The translations under genes and the position numbers were made by a program. From an uncultured Bacilli bacterium (lineage in GTDB: Bacteria > Bacillota_I > Bacilli_A > RF39 > UBA660), in contig CANQVY010000013.1 of NCBI GenBank assembly GCA_947627405.1, forward strand, positions 1 through 15,474: 15,474 nucleotides of DNA, given 5' to 3'. The notes beneath the pieces were generated by a model. That model was not told where the DNA came from, searched no databases, and worked only from the letters and a program-made list of their open reading frames with translations. This document shows, piece by piece, positions 1 through 6,050 of the stretch; within the stretch, counting starts at the first letter, position 1, and each line of letters begins with the position of its first letter.

Positions 1-2
1 CA

Positions 3-1106
3 GTATATATTGGTGGTTATAAATATGGACTTAGGGCAAATGCCATTAATTTTTCGAAAGACCAAATTGAAAAAGCTTGTGCTTTTGCTCATCAATTAAA
101 TAAGAAAGTTTATCTTACATTGAATATGGTCTTTCATAATGAAGATATAGAGGGTGTTTATGAATATATCGATGAAGTAGTAAAATGTGGTATTGATGCT
201 TTTATTATCAGTGATCCTTTTCTTATTTCTTATATTAAAGAAAATTACAAAAATGTAGAAGTTCATCTAAGTACACAAAATTCTACAACAAATTATGAAA
301 CCGTTCGTTACTTTAAGGAAAAAGGGGTCGATCGTGTGGTCTTAGCTAGAGAACTTAGCAAGGAAGAAATCCAAAAGATTATTGAAAAAACAAAGGTAGA
401 TACAGAAATATTTATTCATGGAGCAATGTGCACTTTTTATAGTGGTCGATGTTGTTTGTCTAATTATGTTACCAATCGTGATTCCAACCGTGGAGGATGT
501 TCGCAAGTTTGCAGATTTGTTTTTGATATGCCAGAAGAAAAGGAGAAATTCACTTTTGCAACTTGTGATCTTAATTTATCAAAATATTTGAAAGTTATTC
601 TTGCAATAGGAGTAAAATCATTAAAAGTTGAGGGAAGAATGCGAACAATCTATTATTTGGCAACAGTTATTGGAAGTTACCGAAAAATGATAGATGCTTA
701 TTATGAGAATCAATTGACAGATGAATTGGTGGAAGAACAATTTAAAATACTAAATCGAGTGGCCAATAGAGAGACAAGTAGTCATTATTTTTCTCATCAA
801 GCCGATGAGACAGATCAATATTTTACTGGTAGAAGTGAAGCTTCGAATCAAGATTATTTAGCATTAATTACTGGTTATGATAAAAAGAATAAAATGCTTA
901 TTATGAAGGAAAAGAATTATTTTAAGAAAGGGGATGTAGTTGAAATATTTACTTTTGATGGTACTACATATCCTTTAACAATTGATGAAATCTATGATGA
1001 AAAGGGAAATCGATTGGAAGTAGCAAGGCATCCAGAACAAGTTTTGAAAATTAAATTTATGAAAGAATTGCCTGCATATTCCATGATGCGATTAAAAGTA
1101 AACTAA
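3..1106 (+). CDS. trhP: Peptidase U32 family protein, YrrO/TrhP-like RNA hydroxylation protein (5' truncated)
   Basis: The gene enters from outside the window: the frame is open from base 3 and already encodes family sequence (VYIGGYKYGLRANA) before the first ATG at 120, which is internal. The U32 signature lies at 405-461 (E-x-F-x2-G-A-M-C-x4-G-x-C-x-L-S). Cysteine codons at 429, 450, 498 and 510, in the GAMC, GRC and GGCSQVC motifs, are the likely [4Fe-4S] ligands. The later SLKVEGRMR and C-terminal ARHPEQVLKIK motifs resemble B. subtilis YrrO. Family knowledge: despite the name, these proteins act in prephenate-dependent hydroxylation of RNA, with TrhP making 5-hydroxyuridine at tRNA position 34 and RlhA acting on 23S rRNA. 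The YrrO/TrhP2 assignment is inferred from overall resemblance and from its place upstream of greA. The stop lies 10 bases before the next gene, indicating an operon. Confidence 0.85.
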   Translation, partial: VYIGGYKYGLRANAINFSKDQIEKACAFAHQLNKKVYLTLNMVFHNEDIEGVYEYIDEVVKCGIDAFIISDPFLISYIKENYKNVEVHLSTQNSTTNYETVRYFKEKGVDRVVLARELSKEEIQKIIEKTKVDTEIFIHGAMCTFYSGRCCLSNYVTNRDSNRGGCSQVCRFVFDMPEEKEKFTFATCDLNLSKYLKVILAIGVKSLKVEGRMRTIYYLATVIGSYRKMIDAYYENQLTDELVEEQFKILNRVANRETSSHYFSHQADETDQYFTGRSEASNQDYLALITGYDKKNKMLIMKEKNYFKKGDVVEIFTFDGTTYPLTIDEIYDEKGNRLEVARHPEQVLKIKFMKELPAYSMMRLKVN

Positions 1107-1116
1107 GGAGGTATAT

Positions 1117-1380
1117 ATGAGGAAAACAATAGAGTGGGAACCTACTGGAGTATGTTCAAAAAAGATGATTATTACTATTCAAGATGATGTGATTGCTAAA
1201 GTGCAAATCATTGGTGGTTGTCCAGGAAATACCATTGGTCTTTCTAAATTATGTGAAGGAAGAAAAATAGAAGAAGTGATCCAGTTATTAAAAGGAATTC
1301 CATGTGGAGCAAGGAAAACTTCTTGTCCAGATCAATTGGCAATCGCTTTAGAAAAAGTAACCAACAAGCAGGAGATATAA
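1117..1380 (+). CDS. Small TSCPD-domain protein (TIGR03905-like), four conserved cysteines
   Basis: An 87-residue protein with a textbook AAGGAGG ribosome site seven bases before the ATG. It has the standalone TSCPD family pattern: PTGVCS near the start (C13), GGCPGN (C35), IPCG (C63) and TSCPDQLA (C70). A further C46 lies outside this pattern. The family resembles the C-terminal domain of adenosylcobalamin-dependent (class II) ribonucleotide reductases, but the standalone proteins have no firmly established function. The four spaced cysteines suggest metal binding or thiol redox chemistry; that is inference. The gene sits in an operon 10 bases after the U32 gene and two bases before an HD-domain dNTPase. 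The neighbour makes a role linked to dNTP supply plausible but unproven. The length is normal for the family and nothing looks broken. Confidence 0.85.
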   Translation: MRKTIEWEPTGVCSKKMIITIQDDVIAKVQIIGGCPGNTIGLSKLCEGRKIEEVIQLLKGIPCGARKTSCPDQLAIALEKVTNKQEI

Positions 1381-1382
1381 AT

Positions 1383-2504
1383 ATGAAAAAAGAAGTCTAT
1401 GAACAAGTAAAAGAAAACTTTTTAAACAAGGAAAAATTCTTAAGTGTATATGCTACTAAAAGTGAAGAAGCTATAAGACTAAAAAATAAACATGATCAAG
1501 ATATGCGTCCTGCTTTTTATCGAGATATTGATCGAATTATTCATTGTTTATCTTATACAAGATATATAGATAAAACACAAGTATTTTCTTATCGTGAAAA
1601 TGATCATATAAGTAAAAGAATGGTACATGTTCAATTGGTTAGTAAAGTAGCTAGAACCATAGGAAGGGCTTTGGGGTTAAATGAAGATCTAATTGAAGCG
1701 ATTGCACTGGGACATGATATTGGGCATACTCCACTTGGTCATGAGGGAGAGAAAATTTTAAATGAGCTTTCTAAGAGGGAACTTAATATGTATTTTTCGC
1801 ATAACATACAAAGTGTAAGAACCCTTATGGAATTGGAAAATCATGGGGAAGGTACGAATTTAACCATACAAGTATTGGATGGAATTATGTGTCATAATGG
1901 AGAAATTCCCAATAATATATATAAACCAGTTCAAAAAACAAAAGAACAATTTTTAGAAGAATATCAACAGTGTTATATTAATGAAGAAACTTTACACAAG
2001 ATAACACCAATGACCTTAGAAGGATGTGTAGTTCGTATATCAGATATTATCGCTTATTTAGGAAGAGATATTGAGGATGCGATTGAAATTGGTGTATTTA
2101 AAAGGGAAAGTATTCCTCAAGAAATTTCTTCTGTTTTAGGGAATAATAATCATGACATTGTAAATACATTAATCTTAGATGTAATAGAAAATAGTTTAAA
2201 TCAAGATTATATAAAAATGAGTGATTCAGTATTTAAGGCATTATTTCGTTTGAAAAAGTTTAATACAGAAAATATATATTTAAAAGCAAATACAGATGAA
2301 GATAGAAAGAAATATAAAGAAAAGATTATTTATTTATACTATGAATATTTAGAAGATTTAGAAAAAAAGAATACAGATTCAATCATATTTAAGACATTCT
2401 TGAATAATATGAGTAAAGAATATGTTGAAAAAACAGATAAACGTCGAATTGTTATAGATTTTCTTGCTGGTATGACTGATGACTATTTTGTTAGAAGTAT
2501 GTAA
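1383..2504 (+). CDS. HD-domain deoxynucleoside triphosphate triphosphohydrolase (dGTPase-like)
   Basis: A 373-residue protein. I chose ATG 1383 because a GGAG at 1371-1374 lies eight bases upstream and the preceding gene ends at 1380; the in-frame extension back to 1302 would overlap the TSCPD gene in another frame. The N-terminal FYRDIDRIIHCLSYTRYIDKTQVF region (residues 45-68) matches the conserved opening block of Dgt-type enzymes. HD metal ligands are visible at H82, H111-D112 (GHDIGHTPLGH) and D221 (VVRISDIIAYLGRD). Family members hydrolyse dNTPs to deoxynucleosides and tripolyphosphate, limiting dNTP pools; which dNTP this one prefers cannot be read from sequence. It is the last gene of the U32-TSCPD operon. 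No terminator is visible before greA, whose own promoter starts seven bases after this stop. Confidence 0.85.
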   Translation: MKKEVYEQVKENFLNKEKFLSVYATKSEEAIRLKNKHDQDMRPAFYRDIDRIIHCLSYTRYIDKTQVFSYRENDHISKRMVHVQLVSKVARTIGRALGLNEDLIEAIALGHDIGHTPLGHEGEKILNELSKRELNMYFSHNIQSVRTLMELENHGEGTNLTIQVLDGIMCHNGEIPNNIYKPVQKTKEQFLEEYQQCYINEETLHKITPMTLEGCVVRISDIIAYLGRDIEDAIEIGVFKRESIPQEISSVLGNNNHDIVNTLILDVIENSLNQDYIKMSDSVFKALFRLKKFNTENIYLKANTDEDRKKYKEKIIYLYYEYLEDLEKKNTDSIIFKTFLNNMSKEYVEKTDKRRIVIDFLAGMTDDYFVRSM

Positions 2505-2510
2505 ATTTTA

Positions 2511-2539
2511 TTGACTTTTCGTATAAGTTATGTTATCAT
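2511..2539 (+). promoter_or_regulatory. Sigma-A-type promoter for greA
   Basis: A -35 box TTGACT (2511-2516) and a -10 box TATCAT (2534-2539) are separated by exactly 17 bases, and a TG one base before the -10 makes it an extended -10 promoter. It lies in the 67-base gap between the dNTPase stop and greA. The start of transcription should be near 2546, about 26 bases before the greA ATG. This allows greA to be expressed independently of the upstream operon. Confidence 0.8.
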
Positions 2540-2571
2540 TTTGTTTATCTTGTAATTAGAGGTGAAAATGT

Positions 2572-3042
2572 ATGAAAAATAAAAAAGTTTACTTAACACA
2601 AGAGGGATTTGATGAATTAAAACAAGAGTTGGATGAATTGATCAATGTAAAAAGACCTGCAAATATTAAATCAATAAAGGAAGCTCGTTCATTAGGTGAT
2701 TTATCAGAAAATGCAGATTATGATGCTGCGCGAAATGAACAAGCAGAAATTGAAAATAGAATTAAACAATTGGAAGTTATGCTTGAAAACGCTGAAATTA
2801 TTGAACAAACAAGCACAGATACTGTATCTGTTGGAAACAGTGTTAGTATCAAGTATGTAGATGATCCAGATGATGAGGATGAATACAAAATCGTCGGAAG
2901 CATGGAAGCAGATCCTTTTTCTGGAAAAATTTCTAATGAAAGTCCAATTGCTAAAGCGTTATTAAATAAAAAAGTTGGAGATATTGTTACGGTAGAAAGT
3001 CCAAATGGAACTTATGAAATAGAAATAACAGAAATAAAGTAG
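2572..3042 (+). CDS. greA: Transcription elongation factor GreA
   Basis: A 156-residue protein of typical GreA length. The N-terminal coiled coil (about residues 8-75) carries the signature DLSENADY at 43-50; D43 and E46 are the acidic tip residues that stimulate RNA polymerase to cleave backtracked RNA. The C-terminal FKBP-like domain ends with the usual LLNKKVGDIVTVESPNG stretch. Its role is rescue of arrested elongation complexes through the secondary channel. AGAGGTGA (2558-2565) is the ribosome site. An ATG at 2568 in another frame hits a stop after four codons, so 2572 is the start. The gene is flanked by its own promoter and terminator, so it is probably largely monocistronic, although readthrough from the upstream operon is possible. 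Confidence 0.97.
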   Translation: MKNKKVYLTQEGFDELKQELDELINVKRPANIKSIKEARSLGDLSENADYDAARNEQAEIENRIKQLEVMLENAEIIEQTSTDTVSVGNSVSIKYVDDPDDEDEYKIVGSMEADPFSGKISNESPIAKALLNKKVGDIVTVESPNGTYEIEITEIK

Positions 3043-3057
3043 CGTGGCTACTTTTTT
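3036..3057 (+). terminator. Rho-independent terminator of greA
   Basis: The stem AAAGTAGC (3036-3043) pairs with GCTACTTT (3047-3054) across a GTG loop, and a run of six T follows from 3052. The greA stop codon TAG (3040-3042) lies inside the left arm of the stem, so the last codons and the terminator share sequence. Confidence 0.85.
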
Positions 3058-3058
3058 A

Positions 3059-3247
3059 ATGGATAAAAAGAAAATACTTCTGGTAAATAAGGAGAATTTG
3101 ATAATATATAAGGGAAAAAATTCTCATGATTATATTGTGAATTGTGGCTTGAAGAGTGAACTATAAACTATAAAATATTTGATTGGGGATAAAATTGCAG
3201 TTGGTAATGTAAAGAAATTTGTTAAAAATAAAGAAACTTGTTCATAA
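3059..3247 (+). pseudogene. Possible decayed small ORF between greA and rpsO
   Basis: From an ATG at 3059 one frame encodes 35 residues beginning MDKKKILLVNKENLIIY, reaches TAA at 3164-3166, and then continues open in the same frame for 26 more sense codons (including KYLIGDKIAVGNVKKFVKN) to TAA at 3245-3247. The translated stretch looks more protein-like than the surrounding AT-rich spacer, with alternating hydrophobic and charged residues on both sides of the stop. No ribosome site is visible, and the ATG lies immediately after the greA terminator. It may be the remnant of a small gene broken by one nonsense change, or chance. I do not recognise the family. The remainder of this 322-base gap holds the greA terminator and the rpsO promoter and leader. 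Confidence 0.25.
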
Positions 3248-3251
3248 ATAC

Positions 3252-3280
3252 TTGTCAAAACAAATAATTTTTAGTATATT
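3252..3280 (+). promoter_or_regulatory. Sigma-A-type promoter for rpsO-pnp
   Basis: A -35 box TTGTCA (3252-3257) and a -10 box TATATT (3275-3280) are separated by 17 bases. Transcription should start near 3287, giving an unusually long leader of about 78 bases before the rpsO ATG. Confidence 0.8.
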
Positions 3281-3285
3281 AATAG

Positions 3286-3361
3286 TACTTACCTTTACTT
3301 GGTATGAAATACCTTCGATTCATACTCAGTTTTGGTGTATTATAGATAAAGGAGGGAAAGA
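3286..3361 (+). promoter_or_regulatory. Structured rpsO leader, candidate S15 autoregulatory element
   Basis: The leader can fold so that CCTTTA (3292-3297) pairs with TAAAGG (3347-3352), burying the start of the AAAGGAGGG ribosome site. Inside, GGTAT (3301-3305) pairs with ATACC (3309-3313) over a GAA loop, and ATAC (3322-3325) pairs with GTAT (3337-3340), giving a three-way-junction-like layout. A competing fold pairs GTATGAA (3302-3308) with TTCATAC (3319-3325). Known biology: S15 binds structured leaders of its own mRNA in Bacillus/Geobacillus and in E. coli, and represses translation. The pairings are visible in the sequence; regulation by S15 is inference. Confidence 0.5.
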
Positions 3362-3364
3362 AAA

Positions 3365-3634
3365 ATGGCTTTAACAAAAGAAGAAAAGCAAGCAATTATT
3401 AAAAAGTTTGCTAAGAATGAAAAAGATACTGGATCTACGGAAGTTCAAATTGCAATTCTTACTGAAGAAATTAAAGAACTTACAGAACATGCAAAAGTAC
3501 ATCCACATGATTATCATTCAAAAAGAGGTCTTCTTATGAAAGTTGGACAACGTCGTAGCTTGCTAAAATATTTAGCTAAGAAAGATGTTCAATCTTATAG
3601 AGAAGTAGTTAAAAAATTAGGATTAAGAAAATAA
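3365..3634 (+). CDS. rpsO: 30S ribosomal protein S15
   Basis: An 89-residue protein, the standard S15 length. The rRNA-contact features are present: DTGS at residues 21-24, and H42, D49 and S52 within the HAKVHPHDYHSKRGL block, followed by the basic helix KVGQRRSLLKYL. S15 is a primary binder of the 16S rRNA central domain and nucleates assembly of the small-subunit platform. AAAGGAGGG (3348-3356) is a very strong ribosome site eight bases before the ATG, but it can be sequestered by the leader fold. The gene precedes pnp, as in B. subtilis and E. coli, separated from it by a terminator hairpin that probably lets only part of transcription through. Confidence 0.98.
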   Translation: MALTKEEKQAIIKKFAKNEKDTGSTEVQIAILTEEIKELTEHAKVHPHDYHSKRGLLMKVGQRRSLLKYLAKKDVQSYREVVKKLGLRK

Positions 3635-3638
3635 ACAG

Positions 3639-3669
3639 TAGACACGTTTTTTTAAGTGTCTATTTTTTT
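3639..3669 (+). terminator. Terminator/attenuator between rpsO and pnp
   Basis: The stem TAGACAC (3639-3645) pairs with GTGTCTA (3656-3662) around a ten-base T-rich loop, and seven T follow at 3663-3669. It lies just after the rpsO stop and only eight bases before the pnp ribosome site. No separate pnp promoter is visible, so pnp probably depends on readthrough. Confidence 0.8.
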
Positions 3670-3686
3670 AAGAAAAGGAGTAAAAT

Positions 3687-5837
3687 ATGAAGAAAGCAAA
3701 GAATAAGAAAAAAGTTTTTGAACTCGATTTTAGAGGAAGAAAAATTGTTGTTGAATATGGAGAAATGGCAAAACAAGCCAGTGGATCTGTTTTGGTTCGA
3801 TATGGAGATACTGTTGTTTTAACAACGGCCGTTGTTTCAAAGGAAGCAAAAGTTTTATCGGATTTTTTTCCTTTAATGGTTTTATATCAGGAAAAATTAT
3901 ATTCTGTTGGTAAAATTCCAGGAGGTTTTATTAAAAGAGAAGGAAGACCTACTGAAAATGCAACTCTTGCTGCGCGTATGATTGATAGGCCATTAAGACC
4001 TTTATTCCCAGAAAGATTTAGAAATGAAGTTCAAATTGTAAATACAGTATTGTCTGTAGATCCAGATAATTCACCTGAAATTACTGCATTGTTTGGATCC
4101 TCTTTAGCAACTTGTATTTCACCGATTCCATTTCATGGTCCAGTCGCAGCTGTTAAAGTAGGACGTGTGAATGGAAAATTCATTATCAATCCGACAGTAG
4201 AAGAAGCATTAAATTCAGATATTGATTTAACTGTGGCGGGAACAAAGAAAGCCATTAATATGGTTGAATCTTCTGCTAAAGAAGTCAGTGAAAAAGATAT
4301 GTTAGAAGCTTTACAATTTGGACATAAAGCGGTTAAGGAATTAATTAAATTTCAAGAGGAAATCATCAAAGAAGTTGGACAAGAAGATATGGAATATGAA
4401 GTTCTTGAAATACCAGATTCTTTAAGAGATGAAGTAGATGCTTTAAGCAGAAAAAGATTGGATAAAGCATTACGAATTAAGGATAAATTAGAAAAATATG
4501 CTGCCATTGATGCTATTAAGGAAGAAATTGTAGAAAAATATAAAACGGAAAATGAGGAAGAATTAAAAGAAGAAGAATTAACTAAATTATTAACAGCTGT
4601 AAAATTAGTTTTAGAAGATGTTGAATATGAAGTATTTAGAAGAATTGTTGTGAAAGAGAAAAAAAGAGCCGATGGAAGAAAGATGACGGAAATTCGTCCA
4701 TTATCTACAGCGATTGATTTGCTTCCAAGAACGCATGGTTCTGCTATGTTTACTAGAGGAGAAACCCAAAGTTTAAGTATTACAACTTTAGGTGCGCTTG
4801 GAGAACATCAGATTCTAGATGGCCTTGATTTAGAAAGTTCAAAAAGATTTATGTTGCATTATAACTTTCCACAATTTGCCGTAGGAGAAACAGGAAGATA
4901 TGGAGCACCAGGAAGACGCGAAATCGGGCATGGAGCTCTTGGAGAAAAAGCTTTGGCACAAGTTATTCCTAGTGAAGAGGAATTTCCATATACAATTCGT
5001 GTGGTATCTGAGATTTTAGAAAGCAATGGTTCTTCTTCACAAGCAAGTATATGTGCAGGATGTATGTCCTTAATGGCTGCTGGAGTTCCCATTAAGGCTC
5101 CTGTTGCGGGAATTGCTATGGGATTAATTACAGATGGGGATGATTATACAATTTTGACTGACATTCAAGGAATGGAAGATCACTTAGGAGATATGGATTT
5201 TAAAGTCGCAGGTACAAAAAATGGTATTTGTGCCCTTCAGATGGATATCAAAATTGAAGGAATTACCGATAAAATTTTAGAAGAAGCTCTTGCACAAGCA
5301 AAGAAAGCTCGATTGGAAATTTTAAAGGTCATTGCTAAAGAAATTAAGGAACCAAGAAAAGAAGTAAGCAAATATGCGCCAAAGACTATGATCTTTACAA
5401 TTAATCCAAGTAAAATTCGTGATGTAATTGGTAAAGGTGGAGAGATGATTACTAAAATTATTTGTGATGCTAGTGGAGTAAATGATGTTAATGATGTCAA
5501 TGCTGTAAAGGTCGATTTGGAAGATGATGGTAGAGTTATTATTTATCATACAAATCAAGAAGTTATTGATAAGACTGCACAAATGATTCAGGATATTACC
5601 AAAGAAGTGGAAGAAGGAAAAATTTATAATGCGAAAGTTGTAAAAATTGAAGAATTTGGATGTTTTGTACAATTATGGCCAGGTTGTGAAGGGTTAGTTC
5701 ATATTTCGAAACTTGCTAAAGAAAGGGTAAAGAAAGTCGAGGATGTTGTAAAACTTGGAGATGACATTCTTGTCATGGCTATTGGTACCGATAAAAAGGG
5801 CAGATTAAACTTTTCAAGACGAGATGCTATGAAATAA
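3687..5837 (+). CDS. pnp: Polyribonucleotide nucleotidyltransferase (PNPase)
   Basis: A 716-residue protein of typical PNPase length. Its order is first RNase PH-like domain (about 10-145), helical linker (about 150-325), second RNase PH domain (about 330-550), KH domain with IGKGG (GKGG at 582-585) and S1 domain (about 644-713). Phosphate and active-site elements are visible: TRGETQ (356-361), GRREIGHG (409-416), and the GMEDHLGDMDFK block with D498, D504 and K506, equivalent to the metal ligands of the E. coli enzyme. It degrades RNA 3' to 5' by phosphorolysis, releasing nucleoside diphosphates, and takes part in mRNA turnover. GGAG at 3677-3680 supports the ATG at 3687. One oddity is an approximately nine-residue insertion built from a short tandem repeat (NDVNDVNAV, 599-607) between the KH helix and the following strand; see the findings. 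Confidence 0.97.
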   Translation: MKKAKNKKKVFELDFRGRKIVVEYGEMAKQASGSVLVRYGDTVVLTTAVVSKEAKVLSDFFPLMVLYQEKLYSVGKIPGGFIKREGRPTENATLAARMIDRPLRPLFPERFRNEVQIVNTVLSVDPDNSPEITALFGSSLATCISPIPFHGPVAAVKVGRVNGKFIINPTVEEALNSDIDLTVAGTKKAINMVESSAKEVSEKDMLEALQFGHKAVKELIKFQEEIIKEVGQEDMEYEVLEIPDSLRDEVDALSRKRLDKALRIKDKLEKYAAIDAIKEEIVEKYKTENEEELKEEELTKLLTAVKLVLEDVEYEVFRRIVVKEKKRADGRKMTEIRPLSTAIDLLPRTHGSAMFTRGETQSLSITTLGALGEHQILDGLDLESSKRFMLHYNFPQFAVGETGRYGAPGRREIGHGALGEKALAQVIPSEEEFPYTIRVVSEILESNGSSSQASICAGCMSLMAAGVPIKAPVAGIAMGLITDGDDYTILTDIQGMEDHLGDMDFKVAGTKNGICALQMDIKIEGITDKILEEALAQAKKARLEILKVIAKEIKEPRKEVSKYAPKTMIFTINPSKIRDVIGKGGEMITKIICDASGVNDVNDVNAVKVDLEDDGRVIIYHTNQEVIDKTAQMIQDITKEVEEGKIYNAKVVKIEEFGCFVQLWPGCEGLVHISKLAKERVKKVEDVVKLGDDILVMAIGTDKKGRLNFSRRDAMK

Positions 5838-5851
5838 TCATAGCTTTTTTT
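5826..5851 (+). terminator. Rho-independent terminator of pnp
   Basis: The stem GCTATGA (5826-5832) pairs with TCATAGC (5838-5844), with seven T from 5845. The pnp stop codon TAA forms part of the five-base loop (5833-5837), so the last codons of pnp are the left arm of the terminator. Confidence 0.85.
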
Positions 5852-5856
5852 GATTT

Positions 5857-5885
5857 TTGCTTTTAATATATAGTATTGCTATAAA
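5857..5885 (+). promoter_or_regulatory. Possible promoter of an ORF-less transcript
   Basis: TTGCTT (5857-5862) and TATAAA (5880-5885) are separated by 17 bases. The -10 matches well and the -35 is weak. In DNA this AT-rich such a match can occur by chance, so it is only suggestive. It follows directly on the pnp terminator. Confidence 0.35.
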
Positions 5886-5891
5886 ATTATT

Positions 5892-6001
5892 ATAGAAAAA
5901 GGTTGGAACTATAGTCTCTTAAAAAAAATACTTGAATAAGATAAAGAAGTAAGAAATAAATTTAAAAAACTTAGATAAGGTAAATTTCCTTATCTTTTTT
6001 T
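5892..6001 (+). ncRNA. Candidate small RNA between pnp and murC
   Basis: About 110 bases lie between a possible start site (near 5892) and a good intrinsic terminator (5973-6001), with no ORF longer than a few codons on the + strand. The pnp transcript already ends at 5851, so the second terminator needs a source of transcription. It resembles no RNA family I recognise; the body is A-rich with an unstructured middle. The alternative is that the terminator is a backup for pnp or a remnant of a lost gene. Confidence 0.25.
5973..6001 (+). terminator. Rho-independent terminator upstream of murC
   Basis: The stem AGATAAGG (5973-5980) pairs with CCTTATCT (5988-5995) over a seven-base loop, and the T-run covers 5995-6001. 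Its last two T also form the start of the murC -35 box. Confidence 0.85.
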
Positions 6002-6028
6002 GTCATAAATTTAATATTTTGCTATAAT
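6000..6028 (+). promoter_or_regulatory. Sigma-A-type promoter for murC
   Basis: A -35 box TTGTCA (6000-6005) and a perfect -10 box TATAAT (6023-6028) are 17 bases apart. The -35 overlaps the T-run of the preceding terminator. Transcription from about 6035 would leave a leader of only about 16 bases, just enough for the ribosome site. Confidence 0.85.
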
Positions 6029-6050
6029 AAAGTAGGAAGAAGGTTTTGCC

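Noticed and set aside
1302..1382. Longer dNTPase start inside the TSCPD gene
   Set aside because: The extra residues are a shifted-frame reading of conserved TSCPD codons, and the ATG at 1383 has its own GGAG.
4859..5672. Minus-strand open frames across pnp
   Set aside because: They lie within well-conserved pnp codons, lack ribosome sites and encode no recognisable protein.
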